This document shows, piece after piece, positions 37,091 through 46,426 of a stretch of DNA of 64,000 nucleotides. How positions within the stretch are numbered: the first letter of the stretch is position 1; each line of letters begins with the position of its first letter. Below the pieces are notes generated by a model. The model searched no databases. It saw nothing but the letters and a program-made list of their open reading frames with translations, and was not told where the DNA came from. Location: NCBI RefSeq assembly GCF_037482165.1, contig NZ_CP148048.1:868001-932000 (forward strand). The letters run 5' to 3'. This DNA comes from Parvimonas micra. GTDB lineage: Bacteria; Bacillota; Clostridia; Tissierellales; Peptoniphilaceae. The translations under genes were made by a program, and so were the position numbers.

Positions 37091-38469
37091 TATTCAAATT
37101 CATCCACTTCTTTTTTTACAAAATCATTTTCTAAAGAATTATATAAATCTTCATAATTCAAAGCCAGTATTTCTTCTGGTTTTTCAACATTTTTCAAGAA
37201 ATTTCTTATTTTATTTTCAATATCCTTCATACTTTTAAAAGTAATAATGTTAGTAGAATATGAATTACAAATAAATTCCATAACAACATATGAAATATCC
37301 CATTTTAATTTTGACTTATCCTCATTTGAAATATTTAATTCATCAACAGCACGTTTTACTCTCTTAACTACAGCAAATACTATAAATTCAGAAAATAAAA
37401 CAAATTCTTCACAAAAATCATTTTCTTCAATATCTTGAATAACTGAAAAAATCAAATTCCATTTAAAATCTTTATTTACTAATTCTAATAATCCAGTTCC
37501 AAATTTTTTGCACAAATCATTTTTAAATTCGATTGTATCACAAATTTCAAAAGTTTCTCCTATAACAATAGTTCTATTATTCGCACTACTAAGTCTATTT
37601 AATAATCTAACAAAATAGTCTTCATAACGCATAGAATTATGAAATTTATTTTTAGAAAATATATAATCTACAATTATATTTGCACAATCTTTAAAATCTA
37701 CAACAAATCCTGTACTCTCTTTAATTTTTACAGAATATAAATCGTGAACCATCTTTGAAACAATAGTTTTTAAATGAATTTTTGAAGAATCATAATTACT
37801 TTTATCTTCAACATTTTTTAAATGATTATATACACTTTGTAGTTGATTATCTATCATAGTTAAATTAGCTTTAATTGAGAACATTATAGAACGAATAAAA
37901 TCCTCAGTAATCATATAATTGAAATTTTTATATAATACACTATGATCAATTTCACCCCAAAATATATTTACTAATGACTTGATTTGTAATTCAAAATTTA
38001 CAAAATAATCTCCTTCAACTACATATCTCCCATCAATTTTGTATATTTCAAAACCATTTTTTTGAAATGTAGGCTGCTTTTCACTCAGTTTTAATTCTAT
38101 ATTAGAATTTAGTTCGCTCCTGTAAAAACCATTTTCCAACTCAATGGTAAAATTTTTAGATATTTCATCAAAAATTTTCTTTTCATCATCAATAAATCTA
38201 CATTCAACTCTAATTCCTATTAAATCTGGTAAATTTTCTATTGCAACTTTATGATTAGGATATTTATAATAATAATTATTTCTTAACAATTTTTCTCTAA
38301 TACTATCTTCACTTTTTATTCTAGCAGTTGTATTAATGAAAAAATCACAATTCAAAAATATATCATTAAAAAACTTTTTTAATGAATCAGCTGAATTAGA
38401 AATAAAATCCATATTATTATCCATATGTTCAATTGATTTTTCTAAAAACTGAAAAATTTCAAGTTTCAA
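37090..38469 (-). CDS. Divergent RelA/SpoT-domain protein
   Basis: A 459-aa protein. The first half resembles the alarmone synthetase fold: ARIKSEDSIREKLLRNN (like the GRxKxxxSIxxKM helix), DLIGIRVECRF (Asp of the Mg site), and FELQIKSLVNIFWGEIDHSVLYKN (Glu/Gln of ExQIRT). The RxKD and YxSLH segments that bind substrate in Rel are not recognisable; an insertion with KNGFEIYKIDG lies there instead. The C-terminal half is helical with no known domain. GGAGGTG directs initiation at the TTG at 38469 rather than the upstream GTG. Activity as a (p)ppGpp synthetase is doubtful. Confidence 0.8.
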   Translation of the reverse strand: MKLEIFQFLEKSIEHMDNNMDFISNSADSLKKFFNDIFLNCDFFINTTARIKSEDSIREKLLRNNYYYKYPNHKVAIENLPDLIGIRVECRFIDDEKKIFDEISKNFTIELENGFYRSELNSNIELKLSEKQPTFQKNGFEIYKIDGRYVVEGDYFVNFELQIKSLVNIFWGEIDHSVLYKNFNYMITEDFIRSIMFSIKANLTMIDNQLQSVYNHLKNVEDKSNYDSSKIHLKTIVSKMVHDLYSVKIKESTGFVVDFKDCANIIVDYIFSKNKFHNSMRYEDYFVRLLNRLSSANNRTIVIGETFEICDTIEFKNDLCKKFGTGLLELVNKDFKWNLIFSVIQDIEENDFCEEFVLFSEFIVFAVVKRVKRAVDELNISNEDKSKLKWDISYVVMEFICNSYSTNIITFKSMKDIENKIRNFLKNVEKPEEILALNYEDLYNSLENDFVKKEVDEFE

Positions 38470-38610
38470 AAAAACACCTCCAATCACAAAATTATTTTAC
38501 CATAGATTACAAATATTTACAATGTAAATAGCTTTAAAAGATATTAATAATTTTCGGAATAATTCTATGTTATTTTTATAAATTGAATAAATAGATTCTT
38601 TTTAATTTAT

Positions 38611-38671
38611 AATAAGAACCTCCACCTTTCCATCTTGAGGAGCGTCTGGGAAGCTTGTTATTTCACAATAA
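38611..38671 (-). repeat. AATAA-bounded structured repeat (copy 3, diverged, 56 bp)
   Basis: It begins AATAAGAACCTCCACC and ends CTTGTTATTTCAC-AATAA like the 66-bp copies, but the centre is shortened by 10 bp and rearranged, and the CCCGGG palindrome is lost. It lies directly after the tsf terminator, in the same orientation as the other copies. Confidence 0.8.
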
Positions 38672-38675
38672 AAAA

Positions 38676-38699
38676 AGACAGTGAATTAAATCACTGCCT
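38676..38699 (-). terminator. Intrinsic terminator after tsf
   Basis: Minus-strand stem AGGCAGTGA/TCACTGTCT with one G-U pair and a T6 tail. Confidence 0.85.
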
Positions 38700-38709
38700 T
38701 TAAACTTTT

Positions 38710-39780
38710 TTATAATCCCATTTGTTTTGCAACTTCTTCAGCAAAGTTTTCTTCTTTCTTTTCCAATCCTTCACCTACTTCGAATCTAGTGTATTCTACT
38801 ATTTCAATACTTCCACCTAACTCTTTTGCTTTATCATTAACAGCTTCTAAAACTGTTTTACTATCATCTAATACATATTGTTGACTAAATAAAGCATATT
38901 GTTGATCAATTAATGTATTGTCTTGAATAAATCTTTCGATTTGTCCAGGTAAAATTTTATTCCAAATTTTTTCAGGTTTTCCTTGTTTCTTCAATTCTTC
39001 TTTTAATAATTCTTCTTCAGCTTTTAAAACTTCATCAGTTATTTGAGACATTGAAGCAAACTTCGGAATTCTCTTTAATTGTTTTCCAAGTCTAACTAAT
39101 TCTTCATTTTCTTTTTCAATTGATCCTTTAAGAGCTAAATATTCTTTTTCAACAAAATCAGCATCTAAATCTTTATAACTTAAGTATTGTGGCTTCATTG
39201 CTGAGATATGCATGCAAATGTTTTGTAATAAATCTTTTGCACCTTTCTTTGTAGCTTCGCTATCACAATTAGCTTTAAGAATAACACCAACTTTTTTATT
39301 AAAGTGAACATATCCACATACTATACTATTTTCACAACATGCTTTTGCAAATGCCAATCTTCTAACTACAATATTTTCTCCAATTGAAGAAATTTGTAAT
39401 TTCAAGAATTCTTCAAAATTAGTTCCATCTATATTTGATGCATTTAATTCCTCAATATTCTTTATTTCATTATTAAATACATGTTCAGTAACTTTTTTAG
39501 TTAATGCGACGAAATTTTCATTTTTAGCAACAAAATCTGTTTGTGAATTTACTTCAGTAAGAGCAGCTTTAGTGTTGTTTTCATCAATTACTAAAGTAAT
39601 TAAGCCTTCAGCAGCAACCTTATTAGCTTTTTTAGCAGCTTTAGCTAAACCCTTTTCTCTTAAAAATTCAATAGCTTTTTCCATATCTCCACTAACTTCT
39701 TGTAATGCTTTCTTACATTCCATCATTCCAGCTCCAGTGGCTTCTCTTAAATCTTTTACCAACTTTGCAGTAATTTCCAT
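38710..39780 (-). CDS. tsf: Elongation factor Ts
   Basis: The GDP-GTP exchange factor for EF-Tu, 356 aa. The UBA-like N-terminus has TAKLVKDLREATGAGMMECKKAL and a following TDFVAKNENF block, and the C-terminal part has GKPEKIWNKILPGQIERF. At 356 residues it is longer than the roughly 290-300 of most Firmicutes; the extra length is in the charged helical section around residues 210-330. AGGAGG precedes the ATG. It follows rpsB in the usual order, with a stem-loop in the gap. Confidence 0.96.
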   Translation of the reverse strand: MEITAKLVKDLREATGAGMMECKKALQEVSGDMEKAIEFLREKGLAKAAKKANKVAAEGLITLVIDENNTKAALTEVNSQTDFVAKNENFVALTKKVTEHVFNNEIKNIEELNASNIDGTNFEEFLKLQISSIGENIVVRRLAFAKACCENSIVCGYVHFNKKVGVILKANCDSEATKKGAKDLLQNICMHISAMKPQYLSYKDLDADFVEKEYLALKGSIEKENEELVRLGKQLKRIPKFASMSQITDEVLKAEEELLKEELKKQGKPEKIWNKILPGQIERFIQDNTLIDQQYALFSQQYVLDDSKTVLEAVNDKAKELGGSIEIVEYTRFEVGEGLEKKEENFAEEVAKQMGL

Positions 39781-39817
39781 AAAATCCTCCTATTATTAAT
39801 ATAATCTATAAAAATAA

Positions 39818-39852
39818 GGTAAGGATAAATATTATAAATTTAAATCCTTACC
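39818..39852 (-). terminator. Attenuator-like stem-loop between rpsB and tsf
   Basis: A 9-bp perfect stem GGTAAGGAT/ATCCTTACC with a 17-nt AT-only loop, followed on the minus strand by TTATTTTTAT. It probably lowers tsf relative to rpsB rather than ending the operon. Confidence 0.55.
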
Positions 39853-39873
39853 CCTTAAAGTTCTACTTGCTTA

Positions 39874-40641
39874 TTATTCAGCTACTTCCTCAGAAACTTC
39901 TTCAATTTCTATCACTTCTTCTACTACAGCTTCTGTTTCTTCTGCCTCAACTTGTTCTCCTTGCTTAGCTTCTACAATAGCATTAGCAATAGTACCTGTT
40001 AATAATTTTACGGCTCTAATAGCATCATCATTTCCCGGAATAGCGATATCAACTTCATCAGGATCACAGTTAGTATCAACAACACCAATAACTGGAATAC
40101 CTAATATTCTTGCTTCATTTACAGCAATTTTTTCATTCTTTGGATCTATTACAAAAAGAACATTAGGAAGTTTATCCATTTCTTTAATTCCACCTAAGAA
40201 TTTTTCTAATTTTTCAGCTTCTCTTCTTAATTTAATAACTTCTTTCTTAGGTAATCTTTGGAAAGTACCATCTTCTTCCATAAGTTCTAATTTTTTTAAT
40301 CTTTCAATTCTTTTTCTAATAGTCTTATAATTAGTCAACATTCCGCCTAACCATCTATGACTAACATAGAATTGGCCACTTCTCTTTGCTTCTGTTTCAA
40401 CAGCTTCTTGAGCTTGTTTTTTAGTTCCAACAAATAGAACTCTACCACCATCTGCAACAATTTCTCTTACAAAATCATATGCTTGTTCAATTTGTTTTAC
40501 AGTCTTTTGTAAATCAATAATATAGATTCCATTTCTTTCTGTAAAAATAAATTTTGACATTTTTGGATTCCATCTTCTAGTTTGATGACCAAAATGTACT
40601 CCTGCTTCTAATAAGTTTTTCATTAAAATTACTTGTGACAT
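39874..40641 (-). CDS. rpsB: 30S ribosomal protein S2
   Basis: A 255-aa ribosomal protein. It starts [27 protein letters not shown] and has the S2 signatures [23 protein letters not shown] and [14 protein letters not shown]. The last 25 residues are an acidic Glu/Val tail absent from many orthologues. AGGAGG lies before the ATG, and a structured leader of about 90 nt lies upstream (40650-40735), suggesting translational autoregulation. Confidence 0.97.
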   Translation of the reverse strand: MSQVILMKNLLEAGVHFGHQTRRWNPKMSKFIFTERNGIYIIDLQKTVKQIEQAYDFVREIVADGGRVLFVGTKKQAQEAVETEAKRSGQFYVSHRWLGGMLTNYKTIRKRIERLKKLELMEEDGTFQRLPKKEVIKLRREAEKLEKFLGGIKEMDKLPNVLFVIDPKNEKIAVNEARILGIPVIGVVDTNCDPDEVDIAIPGNDDAIRAVKLLTGTIANAIVEAKQGEQVEAEETEAVVEEVIEIEEVSEEVAE

Positions 40642-40649
40642 TTTTAATA

Positions 40650-40735
40650 CCTCCTGTTTTTAGCCACCCATATTCATCAACTTGACAAGAACCACATGGG
40701 CAACACTTGTTCAATCAGAATATGTGATTATTCAC
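40650..40735 (-). promoter_or_regulatory. Structured rpsB leader (putative S2 autoregulatory site)
   Basis: On the minus strand an outer stem CATATTC/GAATATG (40724-40718 with 40675-40669) encloses an inner stem TTGAACAAG/CTTGTCAA with a one-base bulge, capped by a loop with CCCATGTGG. It ends just before the rpsB Shine-Dalgarno. Form and position fit a ribosomal-protein leader; no named family is assigned. Confidence 0.55.
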
Positions 40736-40795
40736 CAAACTATTATAACATAATACATTTTATTTTTCAACATAAATCATTAAAATTTTGAAAAA

Positions 40796-40822
40796 AAAAT
40801 CAGACTTAGTGTCTGATTTTTT
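40796..40822 (-). terminator. Intrinsic terminator after hup
   Basis: ATCAGAC/GTCTGAT stem with a 5-nt loop, flanked by A9 and T7 on the plus strand, 17-40 bp from the hup stop. Confidence 0.85.
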
Positions 40823-40838
40823 TATTAGCATTCAAAAA

Positions 40839-41117
40839 TTATTTATTTACTATTTCTTTTAATGATTTTCCAGCTTTGAATACTGGAGCTTTTGATGCTG
40901 GGATTTTAATAACTTCTTTAGGGTTTCTAGGATTTCTACCATTTCTTGCTTTTCTTTCTCTAGCTTCGAAAGTTCCAAATCCAACTAATTGAACTTTTTC
41001 CCCTTTAACAAGTGTTTCTTCAACAGTTTGAATAAACGCATTTAATGCTCTTTCAGCATCTACTTTTGTGATTTTTCCTTTTTCGGCCATGCTAGCCAAT
41101 AATTCAGATTTGTTCAT
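40839..41117 (-). CDS. hup: HU family DNA-binding protein
   Basis: A 92-aa histone-like protein that bends and compacts DNA as a dimer. Typical blocks are MNKSELLASMAEKGKITK, VQLVGFGTFEARERKARNGRNPR (the beta arm with the intercalating Pro) and ASKAPVFKAGKSLKE. Length and sequence are normal for HU. AGGAGG precedes the ATG. It is monocistronic with its own terminator, between rpsB and prsA. Confidence 0.97.
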   Translation of the reverse strand: MNKSELLASMAEKGKITKVDAERALNAFIQTVEETLVKGEKVQLVGFGTFEARERKARNGRNPRNPKEVIKIPASKAPVFKAGKSLKEIVNK

Positions 41118-41235
41118 TAAAATTTCCTCCTAAATACACTATTATATTTAATAATTGCCTATAAAATGGTCACTTAACCATTGTGCAATATTATTATATA
41201 TCAATTTTTAAAAAATATCAAGTAATTTAACTGAT

Positions 41236-42222
41236 TTATTTAAAATTTTTAATTGGTAGGTATCCAACTTCCTTTTGAATACTTTCAAATTCAGTTTTAA
41301 ACTTTTCAGATAATATTTTTTGTTTCAATTTTTGACTTATAAGTTTCTTGCTCTCATCTGTAAATTGACTATAATCTTCAACAATTTCATTCAATTTGAT
41401 TATATGGTACCCAAATTTTGTCTTTACTGGTTCACTAATTTCTCCAACTTTTAATTTTACTGCTGCATCATAAAACTCTTGAACCATTATTCCTTTAGTA
41501 AATGTTCCTAAAACACCTTTATTATTTTTAACTGAAGGATCTTTTGAAACTTCGGTTGCAACATCTTCAAATTTTTCACCAGCATCTAAACGACTTTTTA
41601 CTTTCTTTGCATCTTCTTCTGTTTCCACTAAAATATGACTTGCATTAATTTGTGGACCATCAAAATCACTTCCCTTATATTTTTCTGCAACTTCTTCATC
41701 TGTTGGTGTATAATTTTCTGCGAACCAAGTTTGAAATTTAGAAGAATATAAATTATCTTCAATTTTATATTTTAATTCGTCTTCAGTAAGTTTTGCTTTT
41801 TCAAGTTCCTCATTAAATTTATCACCTAACTGTTCTTTAACCTTACTTAGACTTTCATTAACTTCTTCTTCGGTTACTGTTACCTTAGCTATATCTTCTT
41901 CAGATTTTCCTTCGTCTTTATACTCTTTTTCTAACTTAGCAAATTTTTGCTTTACAACCTCAATATTAGAAAACATTTCTAAAATATTTTGTTTCAAAGT
42001 TAAAGAAGCAGTTTTTCCCTCTTCAGTTGATTCATCATATTTTTCTTTTTGTTCATCAGTATAAGATGAAATAACTCTATCATATTCTTTTTGTACTTGT
42101 TCTTCAGTAATATACTTATCCCCAATTTTTACCATCGCACCTTTTGGAGCCGATGCACATGCTGTTAAAAGCATTGCTGACAGTACAATGGCACTTGTAA
42201 ATTTTATAAATCTATTTTTCAT
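41236..42222 (-). CDS. prsA: PrsA-like foldase lipoprotein
   Basis: A 328-aa secreted parvulin. The signal peptide ends in the lipobox LTAC (Cys22). A charged helical chaperone region follows, then the rotamase domain (about 185-285: NASHILVETEEDAKKV, NKGVLGTFTKGIMVQEF, TKFGYHIIKL). It is anchored on the outer membrane face and folds exported proteins after Sec translocation. It has a GGGAGAG ribosome-binding site and lies downstream of mfd. It is distinct from the cytoplasmic parvulin at 28.6 kb. Confidence 0.92.
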   Translation of the reverse strand: MKNRFIKFTSAIVLSAMLLTACASAPKGAMVKIGDKYITEEQVQKEYDRVISSYTDEQKEKYDESTEEGKTASLTLKQNILEMFSNIEVVKQKFAKLEKEYKDEGKSEEDIAKVTVTEEEVNESLSKVKEQLGDKFNEELEKAKLTEDELKYKIEDNLYSSKFQTWFAENYTPTDEEVAEKYKGSDFDGPQINASHILVETEEDAKKVKSRLDAGEKFEDVATEVSKDPSVKNNKGVLGTFTKGIMVQEFYDAAVKLKVGEISEPVKTKFGYHIIKLNEIVEDYSQFTDESKKLISQKLKQKILSEKFKTEFESIQKEVGYLPIKNFK

Positions 42223-42296
42223 ATTTCTCTCCCTTTCGACTAATATTCTAATCTTTTGATATTATACATTATTTTTTTAGGAATGTCAAAGTTTTT

Positions 42297-45200
42297 TTAA
42301 TTTTTTTGATTTAAAAATAGCAAATTTTCAACAAAATTAATACTTTCTGGCAATTTGTCCTTATCATAATTAAATATTAACTCAGCATTTTCATTCAAAT
42401 TAAATTCTATTTTTCTAAATAATTCATCAGTTAAGCTACCTATTAGCTGTAAAATCTTCTTATTTGATTGATCAAAATTAAATACAACTGACTTTCCTCT
42501 TTCTATTATTTTTATAAAATTTAATTCTGATGAAATTCTCTTCAAGTATGAAACATTCATAACATTTAAAACTGTAGTAGGTACTTCTCCAAATCTATCA
42601 GTTAATTCTTCATAAATTTCATTAAAATCTTCCTTAGAGGAAATCGCAGCAATTTTTCTATACATATCAATCTTTTGATTACTATCTCCTATATAATTTG
42701 AAGGAATATATGCATCAACAGATAATTCAATAGTAGTTTGACTTTTTATATTAATGTTTTCGCCCTTAATAGTTTTTATGCTTTCTTCCAACATTCTAAC
42801 GTACATTTCATATCCAATAGTCTCTATATGTCCAGATTGGCATTCTCCTAAAATATTTCCAGCACCTCTAAGCTCCAAATCTCTCATAGCTATTTTAAAA
42901 CCAGAACCAAATTCCGAAAAATCTCTTATTGCCATAAGTCTCTTCTCTGAAATTTCAGTAAGCGCTTTATCCTTCTCATATGTAAAATATGCATATGCTC
43001 TCCTAGTAGATCGTCCTATTCTTCCTTTTAGCTGATAAAGTTGTGACAATCCCATTTTATCTGCATCATATATAATCATAGTATTACAATTTTTAATATC
43101 CATTCCCGTTTCAATAATTGTAGTGCATAATAATATATCATATTCTCCCTCTTGAAAATCATACATTATATTCTCTAACTCTTTGTTAGACAATTTACTA
43201 TGCGCCATTGCAATTCTAGCATCAGGAATTAGTTTCGATAATTCAACATACATTTTTTCCATATCATGAATCCTATTATAGACAAAATAAACTTGTCCAC
43301 CTCTATCCAACTCCTTGTATATTGCTTCTCGAATTACTGAATCATTATATTCTAAAACAAAAGTAGCAATAGTAACTCTTTCTTCTGGTGGATCATCTAA
43401 AACACTCATATCTCTAATTCCGACTAAACTCATTTGCATTGTCCTAGGAATAGGTGTTGCAGATAGTGATAATACATCAATGTTTTCTTTTATTTTTTTT
43501 AATGCCTCTTTATGTTTAACTCCAAATCTTTGTTCTTCGTCTATTATTAAAAGTCCTAAATCTTTAAATTCTAAATTATTTGATAATAGTTTGTGTGTCC
43601 CTATAAGTAAATTTACTTTACCATTTTTTACATTTTTTAGAATTTCTTTTTGTTTAGCAGGACTTCTAAATCTACTAAGCATTTCAATTTCTAAAGGAAA
43701 ATCCCCTATTCTATCATTAGCAGTATTAAAATGCTGTTGAGCTAGAATAGTTGTTGGAACTAAGAATGCAACTTGCTTATCGTCCATCATGGCCTTAAAA
43801 GCAGCTCTTAATGCTACTTCGGTTTTTCCATACCCAACATCTCCACAAAGCAATCTATCCATCGGCTTAAATTGTTCCATATCTTTTTTTATTTCATTAA
43901 TGGCTCTAAGCTGTGAATAAGTTTCTTCGTAAATAAAACTATCTTCAAATTCTTTTTGCCAAGTTGTATCCTCTGAAAAAGCAAAACCCTTTATTTTATC
44001 TCTCTTCGCATAGAGTTGAACTAAGTCTAATGCTATCTCATCTAAAACTTTTTTAGCACGATTTTTCGTTTTTATCCAATCACTAGAACCTAATTTATTT
44101 AATTTTGGTCGATATCCATCTTTTCCAATATATTTTTGAATTAAATTCATTTGGTCAGTTGGTATATATAATTTGTCATTTCCTTTATATAATATTAAAA
44201 TATGGTCTTTTACAATTCCATCAACTTCTATTTGTTCAATCCCTCTATATTCTCCAATTCCATGATTCTCATGGACTACGAAATCTCCAACATTTAAATC
44301 AGTATAATCAAGTAAATTTTCTTTACTTTTCTTCTTTGCTTTTTTAGAAGTCTTTTTTACAGTTCCATAAATTTCTTTGTGTGTTAAAAAAAGTACTTTT
44401 TGAACTGGATACTCAAAACCTGATTCTAAATTTAATGTAGAAATTCCTAAAATGGAACTTTTTAATTCAAATTCTAATCCTTCAATTATATTAGAATTTA
44501 TATTCTCAGCAAATAAAATCTCCTTCAAATTATTAGCCTTTTCTAATGAACCTGCAAAGATAACAATTTTATACCCTCTTTGTAATTTAGATTTCAAATT
44601 CTGAAATAATAAATCAAATTTTCTGTTAAACATTTCAGCTTCAATCGTTTTTAAATTTACAATACTTTTAGGATTAATAATTTTTGTTCTTTTTAAAAGT
44701 TGTGTAAAGTTAATTATACTAAATTCTTTTATTCTTCTTAAAATTTGTTCAAAAGGAATTAAAATATCTTTATGTGAGTCTAAAATTTCTGCATTTTCGA
44801 TAGAAAATACTACATTTTCATGAAATAAATTTTCTATTTCTAAATTTCTATCATAAATTTTTAAAATATCTTCAGTGCATATTATTGAATCTTTCTCTAA
44901 ATAATCTAAAAGAGTTGAATAGCTTCCTTTTTTTATATATGGTGAAATTAAATCCATATTTGAAATATGATAATTCTCCTTTAAATCATTGAAAATTTGA
45001 TAAAATTTTTCTGTAGCTTTTTCAATATCTTTTCCAAATAATTTTAACTTTTGTAATTTTTCAATATCTTTATTCAGTCCATTTAAAATATTTTCAACAT
45101 CATCTTTTGATAATACCATTTCTTTAGCAGGTATTATTTCTACTTTATTCAACTTTTCAACAGATCTTTGACTATTAATATCAAATATACGTATTGAGTC

Positions 45201-45803
45201 TACATCATCGCCAAATAATTCTATTCTTATTGGATTTCCAAAATTTACTGGGAATATATCAAATATAGATCCCCTTATTGAAAATTGTCCTTTTGCTTCA
45301 ACAAAATCTACTCTATCATAATGCATTTTTATTAACTTTTCAGTTAATTCATTTAAATTTATTTCAGAATTTTCATCAATGTTGATATAATGAGATTTAA
45401 AAAAATTTGGAGTGCTAATTTTTTTTGATAAAGCACTTGCAGTAGTTATTATTATGAATTTTTCATTGGAAAGAAGTCTATTCATTATTCCTATTCTTAT
45501 ATTTTCTAGATTAGTTTCCAAACTATTTATATTATGAAATCTTATTTCAAAATTAGGATAAACAACAACCTTATCTCCAACTAAATTTTTTAATTCATCG
45601 CAAAGTTCATTAGCTCTATTATCGTTTTCAACTAATAAGACTAAATTTTTATCAGGCAAATCATTGAAAATAGAATATATCAAATGGAATAAACTCTCTT
45701 TTATAAGTCCGTTACAATATATCGGAACATTATTTAATTTTAAATTTGAAATCATATCCAAATATGACTCATTATTTTTTAAAAAATCAATTAAAAAATT
45801 CAT
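42297..45803 (-). CDS. mfd: Transcription-repair coupling factor Mfd
   Basis: A 1168-aa DNA translocase that removes stalled RNA polymerase and recruits UvrA. Order: UvrB-homology module; RNA-polymerase interaction (CarD-like) domain with NVGDFVVHENHGIGEYRG (about 510); SF2 motor with GDVGYGKTEVALRA and IDEEQRFGV; TRG region; C-terminal autoinhibitory domain. I choose the ATG at 45803 behind AGGAGT; an earlier in-frame start would lie inside the pth terminator hairpin. An intrinsic terminator stands only 24 bp upstream of the start. Confidence 0.96.
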   Translation of the reverse strand: MNFLIDFLKNNESYLDMISNLKLNNVPIYCNGLIKESLFHLIYSIFNDLPDKNLVLLVENDNRANELCDELKNLVGDKVVVYPNFEIRFHNINSLETNLENIRIGIMNRLLSNEKFIIITTASALSKKISTPNFFKSHYINIDENSEINLNELTEKLIKMHYDRVDFVEAKGQFSIRGSIFDIFPVNFGNPIRIELFGDDVDSIRIFDINSQRSVEKLNKVEIIPAKEMVLSKDDVENILNGLNKDIEKLQKLKLFGKDIEKATEKFYQIFNDLKENYHISNMDLISPYIKKGSYSTLLDYLEKDSIICTEDILKIYDRNLEIENLFHENVVFSIENAEILDSHKDILIPFEQILRRIKEFSIINFTQLLKRTKIINPKSIVNLKTIEAEMFNRKFDLLFQNLKSKLQRGYKIVIFAGSLEKANNLKEILFAENINSNIIEGLEFELKSSILGISTLNLESGFEYPVQKVLFLTHKEIYGTVKKTSKKAKKKSKENLLDYTDLNVGDFVVHENHGIGEYRGIEQIEVDGIVKDHILILYKGNDKLYIPTDQMNLIQKYIGKDGYRPKLNKLGSSDWIKTKNRAKKVLDEIALDLVQLYAKRDKIKGFAFSEDTTWQKEFEDSFIYEETYSQLRAINEIKKDMEQFKPMDRLLCGDVGYGKTEVALRAAFKAMMDDKQVAFLVPTTILAQQHFNTANDRIGDFPLEIEMLSRFRSPAKQKEILKNVKNGKVNLLIGTHKLLSNNLEFKDLGLLIIDEEQRFGVKHKEALKKIKENIDVLSLSATPIPRTMQMSLVGIRDMSVLDDPPEERVTIATFVLEYNDSVIREAIYKELDRGGQVYFVYNRIHDMEKMYVELSKLIPDARIAMAHSKLSNKELENIMYDFQEGEYDILLCTTIIETGMDIKNCNTMIIYDADKMGLSQLYQLKGRIGRSTRRAYAYFTYEKDKALTEISEKRLMAIRDFSEFGSGFKIAMRDLELRGAGNILGECQSGHIETIGYEMYVRMLEESIKTIKGENINIKSQTTIELSVDAYIPSNYIGDSNQKIDMYRKIAAISSKEDFNEIYEELTDRFGEVPTTVLNVMNVSYLKRISSELNFIKIIERGKSVVFNFDQSNKKILQLIGSLTDELFRKIEFNLNENAELIFNYDKDKLPESINFVENLLFLNQKN

Positions 45804-45826
45804 AATTAACTCCTGTTCATAAAAAA

Positions 45827-45851
45827 TATAGAGGAATATTATTCCTCTATA
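45827..45851 (-). terminator. Terminator overlapping the 3' end of pth
   Basis: An 11-bp perfect stem TATAGAGGAAT/ATTCCTCTATA, 3-nt loop, minus-strand T6. It includes the last pth codons and stop, and stands just upstream of the mfd ribosome-binding site. Confidence 0.8.
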
Positions 45852-46426
45852 CACATTCCATTATATTTACACATTGTTTTGTCAACATCACTTTTTATTA
45901 TCTCTTCAACGGCATCTGCTGCAATTTCTAATTCTTTTTTCAAAATTTTTTCTTCAGTTGATGAAAATTTACTTAAAACAAAATCTTTTAAATCCATATA
46001 ATCAGGACATTTCCCAACACTTATTCTAACTCTAGGAAAATCTTCTGTTTCTAAATGATAAATAATTGACCTTAAACCATTATGTGTTCCTGCACTTCCT
46101 TTTTTCTTAATTCTAACAGTTCCAAAAGGAATATCTATATCATCTAATACAACTATAATATTTTCAGGTTTTATTTTAAAATAATTTACTGCATCTATAA
46201 CTGCTTCTCCTGACAAATTCATATAAGTAAGTGGCTTTAAAAAAATACATTTTTTTCTAAACATATTTATTTGACCATAGAAAGATTTAAATTTTTCTTT
46301 TTTCATATTAATACTATACTTATCAGCTAAAATATCAATAACTCCATATCCTACATTATGTCTAGTTTCTACATAATTTTTACCAGGATTTCCAAGGCCT
46401 ACTATTAAATAAATATTATCTTCCAT
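45839..46426 (-). CDS. pth: Peptidyl-tRNA hydrolase
   Basis: A 195-aa enzyme that frees tRNA from stalled peptidyl-tRNA. It starts with the conserved LIVGLGNPGKNYVETRHNVGY (catalytic His and Asn) and has FLKPLTYMNLSGEAV and VVLDDIDIPFGTVRIKKKGSAGTHNGLRSI in shorter blocks. The ATG at 46426 lies inside the prs stop region (11-bp overlap); a TTG one codon earlier is also possible. The last codons form part of a terminator hairpin. Confidence 0.95.
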   Translation of the reverse strand: MEDNIYLIVGLGNPGKNYVETRHNVGYGVIDILADKYSINMKKEKFKSFYGQINMFRKKCIFLKPLTYMNLSGEAVIDAVNYFKIKPENIIVVLDDIDIPFGTVRIKKKGSAGTHNGLRSIIYHLETEDFPRVRISVGKCPDYMDLKDFVLSKFSSTEEKILKKELEIAADAVEEIIKSDVDKTMCKYNGMCIEE

